Counted from the stretch's first letter, positions 1 through 8,480 are shown. The stretch is 37,506 nucleotides of DNA from an uncultured Clostridia bacterium (GCA_946411835.1 CAMKFK010000013.1:1-37506); one strand, 5' to 3'. The notes: generated by a model from the letters alone, not told the origin. Made by a program: numbers and translations.

Positions 1-134
1 CCTTGAGTTTACATAGTATCACGTCGGCTTAAGAAAGTAAATGCTGTCGCCGTGGCGGAATGACAGAAAGGGGTAGTATTCCACGGCGTTTCGTGTTATG
101 CTAAGGGGCGAATCTAAACCGACAAGGATGAGCC

Positions 135-1409
135 ATGATGAAAACTGTTCGCAAGGAACTCTCCCCCGGCGTATTTTTCAACTATATCCACGCCACAAAA
201 TTCAAGACCGGGCTGCTGTCGGCGCAGCTCGTCGTCCCGCTTGACGCGGCGCGCGCCTCGGCGGGGGCGCTGCTGCCCGCCGTTCTGCGCCGCGGCACGG
301 CGCGCCACGGCGACATGCTTGCGCTCTCCCGCGCGCTCGACCTGCTCTACGGGGCGGGGCTGAGCTTCACTGTGCGCAAGAAGGGCGAAAACCAGTGCCT
401 CGGCTTCCTCGCCAGCTTTATTGACGATCGCTTCGCCCTCGGCGGCGAAAAGCTGCTCGAACCCACCGCCGCGCTGCTTGGCGAGGTGCTGCTGCGCCCG
501 GCGACGGAGGGCGGCGTCTTCCGCCGGGACTATGTGGACGGCGAAAAGGACAACCTCATCGACGCCATCCGCGCCGTGCTGGACGATAAGCGCGACTACG
601 CCGACAAGCGCCTGCTCGAGGAGATGTGCCGCCTTGAGCGCTACGGCGTCTCCCGCCTCGGCACGGAGGAGGCGGTCGCCGCGCTGGACGGCGCGGGACT
701 GTGGGACTTCTACCAGCAGACCCTGATGACCGCGCGCGTCGAGCTGTTCTACTGCGGCAGCGCGGAGGAGGCGCGCGTGGAAGACGCGCTGCGGCGCGGC
801 GTCGCGGCGCTGCCACACGGCGCGCGCGTCTCCCCCGCCGCCTCCGTCCGCGTCGCCGCGCCGGAGACGCCGCGCAGCATCACGGAGACGATGGACGTGA
901 CGCAGGGCAAGCTGTCGATGGGCTGGCGCGCCGCGACGGACGACCGGCACGCGATGATGGTCGCCAACCTGATTTTCGGCGGCTACAGCAATTCCCGCCT
1001 CTTCCTCAACGTGCGCGAGAAGCTGTCCCTGTGCTACTACGCCTCCTCCGGCTACCACCGCTCCAAGGGCATCGTGACGGTGTCCTCCGGCGTGGAGTTT
1101 GCGGACGAAGCGCGCGCGAAGAGCGAGATTTTCGCCCAGCTGGCAAGCATCCAAAGCGGCGAGCTGGAGCCGTGGGAGCTGGAGGGCGCGAAGGGCGTGC
1201 TCCGCAGCGCCGTTCGCTCGCGGGAGGACTCCGGCACGCGCATGGAGGAAAACCTGCTCGGCCAGGCGGTGACCGGCCTGTGGGAGAGCGAGGAGGAGCT
1301 GCTTGACGCGCTTGACGCCGTGACGCCGGAGCGTGTCGTCGCCGCCGCGCGGAGCATGACGCTGGACACCGTGTATTTCCTCAAGGGGGAGGGCGAAGCC
1401 AATGAATAA
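135..1409 (+). CDS. yfmF: M16-family protein YfmF, non-catalytic partner
   Basis: A 424-residue M16 (pitrilysin-like) family protein. It has the usual two-lobe length but no HXXEH zinc motif in the N-terminal lobe, where residues around 35-60 read as a helix without the His-His-Glu set. This matches the inactive member of the YfmF/YfmH pair (B. subtilis ymfF/ymfH), which in Bacillus is linked genetically to the 5-aminopentanol modification of elongation factor P. The ATG at 135 follows an AAGGATGAG Shine-Dalgarno; a second ATG directly after is an equal alternative. The stop overlaps the start of yfmH by 8 nt, so translation of the pair is probably coupled. Inference: it forms a heterodimer with the downstream active protease. 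The family assignment is firm, the substrate is not visible. Confidence 0.88.
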   Translation: MMKTVRKELSPGVFFNYIHATKFKTGLLSAQLVVPLDAARASAGALLPAVLRRGTARHGDMLALSRALDLLYGAGLSFTVRKKGENQCLGFLASFIDDRFALGGEKLLEPTAALLGEVLLRPATEGGVFRRDYVDGEKDNLIDAIRAVLDDKRDYADKRLLEEMCRLERYGVSRLGTEEAVAALDGAGLWDFYQQTLMTARVELFYCGSAEEARVEDALRRGVAALPHGARVSPAASVRVAAPETPRSITETMDVTQGKLSMGWRAATDDRHAMMVANLIFGGYSNSRLFLNVREKLSLCYYASSGYHRSKGIVTVSSGVEFADEARAKSEIFAQLASIQSGELEPWELEGAKGVLRSAVRSREDSGTRMEENLLGQAVTGLWESEEELLDALDAVTPERVVAAARSMTLDTVYFLKGEGEANE

Positions 1410-2685
1410 GACCGAATACCCGCGCATCGGCGAAACGGTGCTGTCCGAGACGCTGCCGAACGGGCTGCGCGTCGCCGTGCTGCCCAAGCCGGGCTACCGC
1501 AGGCGCTACGCTTTCTTTGCCACGCGCTACGGCGGCATGGACATGCGCTTCCGGCTCGGCGGCGTCTGGCACGACACGCCCGCCGGCATCGCGCACTATC
1601 TCGAACACAAGATGTTCGACACCGAGGATGGGAACGCCCTGCAGGAGCTGTCCCGGAACGGCGCGGAGCCGAACGCCTTCACCGCCAATTCCATGACGGC
1701 GTACTACTTCGACTGCACCGACTACTTTGAAGAAAACCTGCGGATCCTGCTGTCCTTCGTCTCCGTGCCGTACTTCACGCAGGAGAGCGTGGACAAGGAA
1801 CGCGGCATCATCGCGCAGGAAATCCGCATGACCGAGGACACGCCCGACTGGCGCGTGTACAAAAACCTGCTCGGCTGCCTGTACCGCACAAGCCCCGCGC
1901 GCGTCCCCATCGCGGGCACGGTGGAGAGCATTCAGGAGATCACGCCCGAGACGCTCTACGCCTGCCACAAGGCGTTCTACGCGCCGTCGAACATGCTGCT
2001 GTGCGTCGTGGGCAATGTGGAGCCGGAGACGGTGTTCTCGCTGGCGCGGGAGGTGCTGCCGAAGGAGGCGGGCGGCGTCATCGAGCGCGACTACGGCGCG
2101 GCGGAGGAGCCCGCCGTTGCCGAGAAGTCCGTCGCCTGCGCGATGGAGGTCGCCCAGCAGCAATTCCTCGTGGGCTTCAAGTGTCCGGCGGTCGCGGACG
2201 GAGAGGCGCTGTTCCGTCAAAGCCTGATCGGGGAGCTTGCCTGCGACCTGCTTTTCGGCGAATCCTCCCCGCTGTATATGCGCCTGTACGACGAAGGGCT
2301 CATCAACAGCAGCTTCGGCGGCGACTTTGACCAGCTCCCCGGTGCCGCCTACGTCTTTGCGGGTGGCGAGGGGCGCGAGAGTGAGGCGGTGGCACGCGCG
2401 ATCATGGACGAGGCGGCGCGCCTCGGGCGCGAGGGCGTGGACGCGGACTACTACGAGCAGATCCGCCGGGCGAACTTCGGCGCGTCGCTGCGCTCGCTCA
2501 ACTCGTTCGAGAACCTTGCCATCTCTCTGGCGGACGGCTGCTTCCGGGGCTTTGACGCGCTGCGCTTCCCGGAGGTCTACGACGCCATCTCCAAGGCGGA
2601 CGTGGAGGCGTTTCTGCGCGAGAACATCGTCGAGACGCGGCGCGCGACCTCGATCATCGTTCCGAAAGGCGAGGCGGACGCATGA
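1402..2685 (+). CDS. yfmH: M16 zinc metallopeptidase YfmH
   Basis: A 427-residue M16 peptidase with an intact inverted zinc site: HYLEH at residues 65-69 and the downstream glutamate region with KERGIIAQEIRM around 130-145, which supplies the third metal ligand. The second M16 lobe fills the C-terminal half. It overlaps yfmF by 8 nt at the start and lgt by 4 nt (ATGA) at the end, so the three genes form one tight operon. Family knowledge: the YfmF/YfmH pair is named for its association with EF-P 5-aminopentanol modification in Bacillus. The presence of HXXEH here and its absence upstream give the typical active/inactive heterodimer arrangement. Cytoplasmic, since no signal peptide is seen. 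Confidence 0.92.
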   Translation: MNKTEYPRIGETVLSETLPNGLRVAVLPKPGYRRRYAFFATRYGGMDMRFRLGGVWHDTPAGIAHYLEHKMFDTEDGNALQELSRNGAEPNAFTANSMTAYYFDCTDYFEENLRILLSFVSVPYFTQESVDKERGIIAQEIRMTEDTPDWRVYKNLLGCLYRTSPARVPIAGTVESIQEITPETLYACHKAFYAPSNMLLCVVGNVEPETVFSLAREVLPKEAGGVIERDYGAAEEPAVAEKSVACAMEVAQQQFLVGFKCPAVADGEALFRQSLIGELACDLLFGESSPLYMRLYDEGLINSSFGGDFDQLPGAAYVFAGGEGRESEAVARAIMDEAARLGREGVDADYYEQIRRANFGASLRSLNSFENLAISLADGCFRGFDALRFPEVYDAISKADVEAFLRENIVETRRATSIIVPKGEADA

Positions 2686-3539
2686 GGCTCAAGGACGTCA
2701 TTCCCAGCACCTCGCCCATCGCCTTCCCCGGGCTGTTCGGGGACCGGCAGTTCACCGCGAGCAACAAGGCGCTCGACATCGGACACGGCGTCTACTGGTA
2801 CGGCATTTTCATCGCGGCGGGGCTGCTGCTGGGCCTGTGGTTCTGCACGAAGCAGGCGCGGCGCTTCCGGCTCCGCGAGGACGATATCACGGACGGTACG
2901 CTCTGGGCAATGCCGATGGGCATCCTCGGCGCGCGGCTGTACTATATCGTCTTCTACCTCGACCTGTACCGCGCGGCGGACGGCTCGCTCGACTTCGGCA
3001 GGATGCTGCGCATTTGGGACGGCGGACTCGCCATCTACGGCGGCATCATCGCCGCGTTCCTCACCGCCTATATCGTCAGCCACGTGAAGGGCTTCCCCTA
3101 CCTCGCGGCGATGGACGACGCGGTGATGGGCGTGCTGATCGGGCAGATGATCGGGCGCTGGGGCAACTTCATGAACCGCGAGGCGTTCGGCTCGGTGACG
3201 GACGTACCGTGGCGGATGCGCCTCTGGGCATCCACCGGCGAAGCCTATGACGTGCACCCGACCTTCCTCTACGAAAGCCTGTGGAACCTCGTCGGCTTCC
3301 TGCTGATCTGGCTGGTGCTGACGAAGCGCCGCCGCTTCGACGGGCAAAACCTTCTCTTTTACCTGTTCTGGTACGGGCTGGGGCGGACCTGGATCGAGGG
3401 CCTGCGCGAGGACAGCCTTCACCTCTTCGACCTGACCCTCTTCGGCGCGCCCGTGCGCGTGTCGCAGGCGCTCTCCGCCGTGCTGGCGGTCGGATCGGCG
3501 GCGGCGCTGACGCTCCGTCTGCGGCGGGCAAGGCGATAA
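2682..3539 (+). CDS. lgt: Prolipoprotein diacylglyceryl transferase
   Basis: A 285-residue polytopic membrane enzyme that transfers diacylglycerol from phosphatidylglycerol to the lipobox cysteine of prolipoproteins, the first step of lipoprotein maturation. The Lgt signature is clear: GRWGNFMNREAFG at about residues 155-167, preceded by GARLYYIVFY and GGLAIYGGIIA, and followed by HPTFLYES. Seven hydrophobic segments can be traced. Its ATG overlaps the yfmH stop by 4 nt, so it is translated from the same mRNA. A strong hairpin follows 20 nt after the stop. The length is typical for Firmicutes. Function is confident; the reason for coupling with the M16 pair is unknown. Confidence 0.95.
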   Translation: MRLKDVIPSTSPIAFPGLFGDRQFTASNKALDIGHGVYWYGIFIAAGLLLGLWFCTKQARRFRLREDDITDGTLWAMPMGILGARLYYIVFYLDLYRAADGSLDFGRMLRIWDGGLAIYGGIIAAFLTAYIVSHVKGFPYLAAMDDAVMGVLIGQMIGRWGNFMNREAFGSVTDVPWRMRLWASTGEAYDVHPTFLYESLWNLVGFLLIWLVLTKRRRFDGQNLLFYLFWYGLGRTWIEGLREDSLHLFDLTLFGAPVRVSQALSAVLAVGSAAALTLRLRRARR

Positions 3540-3558
3540 TATAAGACGATAAAAAAGA

Positions 3559-3604
3559 GACCGTGAAGAAAAGGCGAGACAAAACGCGCCCGGACTTCAC
3601 GGTC
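3559..3604. terminator. Bidirectional terminator-like hairpin after lgt
   Basis: A perfect 10-bp stem (GACCGTGAAG at 3559-3568 with CTTCACGGTC at 3595-3604) and a 26-nt loop. On the minus strand it is followed by a T-run (complement of 3551-3556); on the plus strand by a weaker TTGTTTTA. It lies between convergent lgt and the NlpC/P60 gene and probably ends both transcripts. Confidence 0.6.
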
Positions 3605-3613
3605 CCTTGTTTT

Positions 3614-3771
3614 ATACTATTATCTGATTAGAATATCGGAAAAATCTCCGAGCAGTTTTTTCGCCAGACGAGGCGGAGGACGCAGATGGGCTGGCGCCCA
3701 TCAAGGACGACAACGAAGTATGGCGGAAAAAATGCCGGAGAGATTCCGTTCTTTTAGTCAGATAATAGTAT
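3614..3771. repeat. 158-bp imperfect inverted-repeat element (MITE-like or structured RNA)
   Basis: The ends are a perfect 14-bp inverted repeat: ATACTATTATCTGA at 3614-3627 and its complement at 3758-3771. Inward, the arms keep pairing imperfectly for about 45 nt more (CTCCG, TTTTTTCGCCA and similar). The middle holds a smaller GATGGG/CCCATC hairpin. No ORF of note lies inside. The ends look like those of a miniature inverted-repeat element, but no clear target duplication is visible. It could equally be an RNA with a terminator role between convergent genes. Confidence 0.55.
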
Positions 3772-3794
3772 TAAATTATGTCATATCATGTGCG

Positions 3795-5237
3795 TCACGC
3801 GAGGCGGATCGCGCCGACGTAGTTCTTGTTATAGTAGTTCTCGTAGAGGTAGTTGACATACACCTTGCCGACGCTGTAGCGGGCGTGAATGATCTGGTCG
3901 TTGCCTGTGTACACGCCGACGTGGGTGATGCGCCCGCCGGAGCCGGAGCTGGTGAAGAACACAAGGTCGCCCGGCTGGAGCTCGCTGCGCGAGACCTTGA
4001 CGCCGCAGTTTGCGTACTGGCCCGACGCCGTGTGCGGCAGAGAGTAGCCGAACTGCTTGTAGAGGTACAGCGTGAAGCCGGAGCAGTCAAACCCGCCGGG
4101 GGCGGCGCCGCCGTAAACATAGCGCGTGCCGACATACTGCGCCGCCATCGCCGCGACCTGCTGTCCGACGGAGGAAACGGGCAGGCTCTCGCCCTCGTAG
4201 ACATACTTGCTCAGCACATAGCCGGTCTTCCCGTCAAAGCCGATCTGGAACCAGCCGTTTTCCTCGCCGAGAATCGTCACTTTCTTGCCGGTGCTGACCT
4301 GCGTGATGCGGTCGCTGTCCGTGCTCGGACCGACGCGGACGTTGATTGTGCCGCCGGTGATGACGCCGGGACGGCTCTCGCTGGGCGTACCCTCGGCGTC
4401 GTCGGCGGAAAGGGCGACCGCTTCCACCGTAATGGTGGGGAAATCGTCCGCCGCCGCCTCTGCCGCGACGACGCTCTCCATCGCCCCGGCATCCGGCGTG
4501 AGATAGGTGCCGAGGAGGTAGCCGACCTTGCCGTCGAAGCCGATCTTGACCCAGCCCCCTTCTTCGCCCAGCAGCGTGACGCGCTTGCCCGTGCCGACCA
4601 CGGCGATGCGATCGTACCCCGTGCCGGGGCCGGTGCGCACGTTGATGTTGCCGCCCTTGATCGTGGCGTTGCCCTCGACGGTCACGGCGGCGGGCTCCGC
4701 AGGCGCCGTCTCCGCAGCGGGGACCTGCGCGCCGTCGCGGATGATGTAGGAGCTTATGATATAGCCCGCCTTGCCGTCGAAGCCGATCTTCCACCAATTG
4801 CCGCTGGTCTCGAGCATAGCGACGCGCTTGCCCGTGCCGACCACGGCGACGCGGCTGTACCCCGTGCCGGGGCCGGTGCGCACGTTGATGTTGCCGCCGG
4901 TGACGGTTGCGTTGGGCGTCACGTCGGCGGGCGCGGAGACGGAGGCGCCGCTCGCCGAAACGTAGCTCTTACTGACATAGCCCGTGGAGTTGTTCCACGC
5001 GATCTTGTACCAGCCGTTCTCCTCGGCGAGAATCGAGACCTGCCTGCCCTTGGCAAGCTGCTCGACCCGGTCATAGCCGGTGCCGGGACCCTTGCGGACG
5101 TTGACAACGTCGCCGGTGATGATACCGGCGTCTGCGGCGAGCGCGCCCGCCGTCATCGCGCAGACCAGAGCGGCGCTGACCGCCGCCGTGCGCAGTACAT
5201 GCAGCCTGGAGCCTGTTTTCTTCATCGTGTTCTTCAT
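3795..5237 (-). CDS. Secreted NlpC/P60 peptidoglycan hydrolase with four SH3 domains
   Basis: A 480-residue exported wall hydrolase. Residues 1-35 form a signal peptide (basic start, hydrophobic core, ALAADA-type cleavage). Four bacterial SH3 (SH3_3) repeats follow, each with an NVRxGPGTGY-type motif, at roughly residues 37-95, 108-165, 182-240 and 288-345. The C-terminal NlpC/P60 domain (about 355-480) has the catalytic cysteine in FDCSGF (Cys385), a histidine in HVGVYTG and a second histidine in IIHARY. The family cleaves the gamma-D-Glu to diamino acid bond in stem peptides, while SH3 domains hold it on the wall. The second and third SH3 repeats are almost identical in DNA (4578-4655 and 4821-4898, 74 of 78 bases). 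It follows the small gene at 5273-5563 by 35 nt and likely shares its promoter. The first of two nearby ATGs was chosen. Confidence 0.92.
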   Translation of the reverse strand: MKNTMKKTGSRLHVLRTAAVSAALVCAMTAGALAADAGIITGDVVNVRKGPGTGYDRVEQLAKGRQVSILAEENGWYKIAWNNSTGYVSKSYVSASGASVSAPADVTPNATVTGGNINVRTGPGTGYSRVAVVGTGKRVAMLETSGNWWKIGFDGKAGYIISSYIIRDGAQVPAAETAPAEPAAVTVEGNATIKGGNINVRTGPGTGYDRIAVVGTGKRVTLLGEEGGWVKIGFDGKVGYLLGTYLTPDAGAMESVVAAEAAADDFPTITVEAVALSADDAEGTPSESRPGVITGGTINVRVGPSTDSDRITQVSTGKKVTILGEENGWFQIGFDGKTGYVLSKYVYEGESLPVSSVGQQVAAMAAQYVGTRYVYGGAAPGGFDCSGFTLYLYKQFGYSLPHTASGQYANCGVKVSRSELQPGDLVFFTSSGSGGRITHVGVYTGNDQIIHARYSVGKVYVNYLYENYYNKNYVGAIRLA

Positions 5238-5272
5238 AACTCTTTCGTAATCCTTTTCAAAATTTACATCGT

Positions 5273-5563
5273 TTACATCTTGCCGGACAGCGCACGGTTG
5301 AGCCAGATGGAGGCAAACTCCATCGCCTCCGCCAGGCTGCCCTTCTCCGTGCTGCGCACCACCCGGTCGCGGGACTTGAGGTTGGGGCTGGTGAGCTGGA
5401 GCTGGATGGAAACACGCTTGGCCAGCGTGATGTCCTTGAGCGGCTCGCTGGCGAGCACCTGCATCATGACGATGTACTTATCCGCCATGGAGCCGTAATA
5501 AATCAGGTTGTCCGCGCGGCGCAGCGGATGACCGTCGTACATGAGGACCTTTTCTTCAGCCAT
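5273..5563 (-). CDS. Small conserved-looking protein of unknown function
   Basis: A 96-residue soluble protein without signal peptide or membrane segment. It is not a family I recognise. It starts at an ATG 8 nt after a strong GGGAGG site and is preceded by a consensus sigma-A promoter, so it is very probably expressed. The sequence has a short beta-rich N-terminal half (MYDGHPLRR, YIVMMQVLAS), a central VSIQLQLTS strand and a C-terminal helix ending in an acidic-aromatic stretch (EAMEFASIWLNRAL). It is the first gene of a two-gene unit with the SH3-NlpC/P60 hydrolase 35 nt downstream, which could hint at a wall or growth-related role, but nothing in the sequence proves this. Confidence 0.75.
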   Translation of the reverse strand: MAEEKVLMYDGHPLRRADNLIYYGSMADKYIVMMQVLASEPLKDITLAKRVSIQLQLTSPNLKSRDRVVRSTEKGSLAEAMEFASIWLNRALSGKM

Positions 5564-5584
5564 AATGACCTCCCTTTATAATCT

Positions 5585-5599
5585 GTTACAATTTGTAAC
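5585..5599. promoter_or_regulatory. Operator-like palindrome
   Basis: GTTACAATTTGTAAC is a perfect 7-bp inverted repeat around one central base. It begins one base downstream of the -10 hexamer of the promoter at 5601-5629, so it covers the expected start of transcription on the minus strand. A repressor bound here would block the small gene and the NlpC/P60 hydrolase. The regulator is not identifiable from the window. Confidence 0.5.
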
Positions 5600-5600
5600 T

Positions 5601-5629
5601 ATTTTAACACCTTGATTCGCATCTGTCAA
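5601..5629 (-). promoter_or_regulatory. Sigma-A promoter for the 5273-5563 gene and NlpC/P60
   Basis: A perfect -35 TTGACA (complement of 5624-5629), a 17-nt spacer and -10 TAAAAT (complement of 5601-5606), about 38 nt upstream of the start codon. Confidence 0.75.
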
Positions 5630-5679
5630 CCGCAGGCAATGGAAAAAGCGGAGAGAATCCGCGCGATATCTTGTGCAAA

Positions 5680-5714
5680 ATAACAAAAGGCTTTCCGCGC
5701 GCGGCGGAAAGCCT
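5680..5714 (-). terminator. Rho-independent terminator after ireB
   Basis: An 11-bp perfect stem, AGGCTTTCCGC at 5688-5698 with its complement at 5704-5714, and a 5-nt loop. Read on the minus strand it is followed by TTTTGTTATTTT. It lies 25 nt after the ireB stop. The plus-strand side also has a long T-run, so it could work both ways. Confidence 0.75.
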
Positions 5715-5738
5715 CTGTTTTTTTGTGTGGGAATCCTC

Positions 5739-5984
5739 TCACTTATTCAGATAGTTGCGCACCAGCACCTGCAGCAGCTCGTCCCGGTCCAGCTTGCGGA
5801 TCAGGGTACGCGCCTCGTGGTGGTTGGTGATGTAGGTGGGGTCTTCGGAGAGGATATAACCCACGATCTGGTTCACCGGATTGTAGCCCTTCTCCTCCAG
5901 CGCGGCGTAGACCGTGGTGAGAATATGGCGAATCGCGGCGTCCTTTTCCTGTACAGCGTCAAATTTACGGGTGAAGTCATCCAT
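5739..5984 (-). CDS. ireB: IreB family regulatory phosphoprotein
   Basis: An 81-residue protein of the IreB (UPF0297/YrzL, DUF965) family. The family hallmarks are present: a variable N-terminus with a phosphorylatable threonine region, then [19 protein letters not shown], the [20 protein letters not shown] core, and a conserved tail. In Enterococcus, IreB is the substrate of the PASTA Ser/Thr kinase IreK and phosphatase IreP, and modulates cephalosporin tolerance; in many Firmicutes it stands near ruvX and alaS. Here it stands alone, between pheT and a wall-hydrolase unit, with its own promoter (6010-6038), an AAGGAGGGG ribosome binding site and a terminator, so it is monocistronic. Full length for the family. 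No kinase or phosphatase gene is in view. Confidence 0.92.
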   Translation of the reverse strand: MDDFTRKFDAVQEKDAAIRHILTTVYAALEEKGYNPVNQIVGYILSEDPTYITNHHEARTLIRKLDRDELLQVLVRNYLNK

Positions 5985-6009
5985 GTCCTGTCCCCTCCTT
6001 TATGCTGGT

Positions 6010-6038
6010 AGTATAACGCAGCTCAGCCAAAAAGTAAA
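6010..6038 (-). promoter_or_regulatory. Sigma-A promoter for ireB
   Basis: -35 TTTACT (complement of 6033-6038), 17-nt spacer, -10 TATACT (complement of 6010-6015), 25 nt before the start codon. Confidence 0.55.
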
Positions 6039-6065
6039 GGCTTTTGTGCGAACTGTTGAAAAGAA

Positions 6066-8480
6066 TCAGCGCAGGCGCGCGTCCAGCGTTTCGTTCAGCG
6101 CGGCGACGATGCGCTTCATGGCGGCGTCCGCCTCCTCGCTGGTGAGACTGCGGTCGTCAGCGCGGAGCACAAGCGAGAACGCAACGCTCTTGCTGCCCGG
6201 GGCGATGCCGGGTCCGCGATAGACGTCAAACAGCGTCACCTCGCGCAGGAGGCCGCCCGCCGCGTCGCGGATGCAGTCCTCCAGCGCGCCGACGGTCACG
6301 CACTCGGCGCAGACCACGGCGATGTCGCGCGTGGCGGCGGGGAACTTCGGCAGCGGCTGATATTCCGGCTTGCCGCCGCGCACGGCACACAGCGCCTCAA
6401 AGCTCAGCTCGGCGGCGTAGACCTCCGCCTCGACGCCGTAGGCCGCGGCGACGAGCGGGTGTATCTGGCCGAACACGCCCAGCAGCGTCTCGCCCGCGCG
6501 GACCCTGGCGCAGCGGCCGGGGTGGTAGGCGGCGTTGTCGCCGCAGGCCTCGAAGCGGACGGCGCCGACCTTCGCCTCGCGCAGAATCGCCTCGACCGCG
6601 CCCTTGAAGCCGAAAAAGTCGATCCCGTCGCCGTAGGCGCCGAGGGAGAGCACCTTCGGCTCGTCCGCCAGACCGTCGGCGCGGGGGCGGTAGACCTTGC
6701 CCAGCTCATAGAGGCGCGCGGACCGGTTGCGGTAGTTGTAGTTGCGGGTGATGATTTCGAGCATGGAGGGCAGGGTGGTCGTGCGCATGATGGAGGTGTC
6801 TTCGCCCAGCGGGTTGAGGATCCGCAGGCTTGCGCGGCGGGGATCGTCCTCCGCCATACGGATCTTGTCGTAGTACGACGGGGAGATGAATGAATAGGTG
6901 ATGATCTCGTCAAAGCCCAGCGCGCGGCAGGAGACACCCAGCGAGCGCTCAAACTTCTGCACGTCGGTGAAGCCGCCGCGCGTGGACGCGCCGTTGGTCA
7001 GGGTGTTGGGAATGTTGTTATAGCCGTAGAAGCGGGCGACCTCCTCCGCCAGGTCCGCCATCGCCAGCACGTCGCCGCGCCACGAGGGCACGCGCACATC
7101 GGCGTCGGGAAAGCTGTCGTCCAGCCTTTCGATGCCCACGCGGGCGAGATAGGCGTACATATCCTCCGCCGGGATGTCCGTGCCGAGGAAGGCGTTGATT
7201 CCGGCAGGCTCCATGTGGATGACCGTCTCCGCCCGGTCGCGGGCGATGACGTCCATCACGCCATCCACAACCTCGCCGCAGCCCAGCAGCTCGACCAGCT
7301 CGCAGGCGCGTTCGACCGCCTTGATCGTGTTCATCGGGTCGAGCCCCTTCTCATAGCGGGAGGAGGCGTCGGTGCGCATGCCCAGCGCCGTCGCCGTGCG
7401 GCGGACGGACACGCCGTTGAAGTTCGCGCTCTCAAAGAGCACCATCGCCGTGTCGCCGACGATCTCGCTGTTCGCGCCGCCCATGACGCCCGCCACGCAG
7501 ACGGGGCGGCTCTCGTCACAGATGCAGAGCATATTTGCGGTCAGCTTGCGCTCGTTGCCGTCCAGCGTCCGGATGGTCTCGCCCTCGCGCGCGGTGCGGA
7601 CGACGATCCGGTTGCCCTCCACGCAGGAGAAGTCAAAGGCGTGCATCGGCTGGCCGTATTCGAGCATCACGTAATTCGTGATGTCCACGATGTTGTTGAT
7701 CGGCCGCACGCCGGAGGCGCGCAGGCGCTCGCGCATCCACAGGGGGGACGGCGCGATTGTAACGTTCCGGACCATGCGCGCGGTGTAGCGCGGACAGAGG
7801 TCCCCGTCCTCGATCTCGATGTCCACGAGGTCGGCGATGCTGCCGCCGCAGCCCCTGACGTCCGGCCGGTGCAGCCTGAGCGGACGGTCAAACGTCGCGC
7901 TCGCCTCGCGGGCGAGGCCGATGACGCTCAGGCAGTCGGGACGGTTCGGCGTAATCTCGAACTCGACCACGGAGTCGTCATAGCCCAGCACGCCGGTGAT
8001 CTCGTCGCCGGGGCCGGGGTCCTTCGCCATGAGCTCGGGGTCGGCGTTGAGGATCATCAAGCCGTCGGCTGCGGCATGGGGCCAGTCGTGCGCGGTCATG
8101 CCCAGCTCCGCGAAGGAGCAGCACATCCCCTCGGACAGGACGCCGCGCAGCTTGCCCGCCTCAATGCGCTTGCCGCCGGGCAGCTCCGCGCCGTCCAGCG
8201 CGACGATGACGAGATCGCCCGCCTTCTGGTTCTGCGCGCCGGTAACGACCTGGATGGGGGCTTCCCTTCCCACGTCGATCCGGCAGACCCACATATGGTC
8301 GCTGTTCTCGTGGCGGACCATCTCGACGATCCTGCCGACGACGACGTTTTTGATCTCCGCGCCCTCGCGCTCGACGGTCTCGACCTTGGAGCCGGAGAGG
8401 GTCATTTCATCGTTGAACCGCTTGTCGCTGACATCGCTGAGGTCAACGAACTCATTGAGCCATTTTCTGCTTAACTTCAT
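6066..8480 (-). CDS. pheT: Phenylalanyl-tRNA synthetase beta subunit
   Basis: An 804-residue beta chain of the alpha2-beta2 enzyme that charges tRNA-Phe. Domains run in the usual order: N-terminal part, EMAP-type tRNA-binding fold (about residues 40-150, with IQVVTGAQN and AGKLRGVLSEGMCCS), B3/B4 editing region (about 210-385, ending near GMRTDASSRYEKGLDP), B5 (about 405-475), catalytic-like core (TRNYNYRNRSARLYELGKVY), and a C-terminal anticodon-binding FDX-ACB domain (from about 710, KFPAATRDIAVV to the end). Length is normal for bacteria. It starts 18 nt after pheS in the same operon. No frameshift is seen. Confidence 0.97.
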   Translation of the reverse strand: MKLSRKWLNEFVDLSDVSDKRFNDEMTLSGSKVETVEREGAEIKNVVVGRIVEMVRHENSDHMWVCRIDVGREAPIQVVTGAQNQKAGDLVIVALDGAELPGGKRIEAGKLRGVLSEGMCCSFAELGMTAHDWPHAAADGLMILNADPELMAKDPGPGDEITGVLGYDDSVVEFEITPNRPDCLSVIGLAREASATFDRPLRLHRPDVRGCGGSIADLVDIEIEDGDLCPRYTARMVRNVTIAPSPLWMRERLRASGVRPINNIVDITNYVMLEYGQPMHAFDFSCVEGNRIVVRTAREGETIRTLDGNERKLTANMLCICDESRPVCVAGVMGGANSEIVGDTAMVLFESANFNGVSVRRTATALGMRTDASSRYEKGLDPMNTIKAVERACELVELLGCGEVVDGVMDVIARDRAETVIHMEPAGINAFLGTDIPAEDMYAYLARVGIERLDDSFPDADVRVPSWRGDVLAMADLAEEVARFYGYNNIPNTLTNGASTRGGFTDVQKFERSLGVSCRALGFDEIITYSFISPSYYDKIRMAEDDPRRASLRILNPLGEDTSIMRTTTLPSMLEIITRNYNYRNRSARLYELGKVYRPRADGLADEPKVLSLGAYGDGIDFFGFKGAVEAILREAKVGAVRFEACGDNAAYHPGRCARVRAGETLLGVFGQIHPLVAAAYGVEAEVYAAELSFEALCAVRGGKPEYQPLPKFPAATRDIAVVCAECVTVGALEDCIRDAAGGLLREVTLFDVYRGPGIAPGSKSVAFSLVLRADDRSLTSEEADAAMKRIVAALNETLDARLR

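Noticed and set aside
1-134. A promoter or upstream gene before yfmF
   Set aside because: TATGCT at 97-102 could be a -10, but no acceptable -35 lies at the proper distance and no coding frame is seen.
3720-5498. A 592-codon frame opposite the NlpC/P60 gene
   Set aside because: The minus strand has a signal peptide, SH3 repeats and catalytic residues; the opposite frame only mirrors them.
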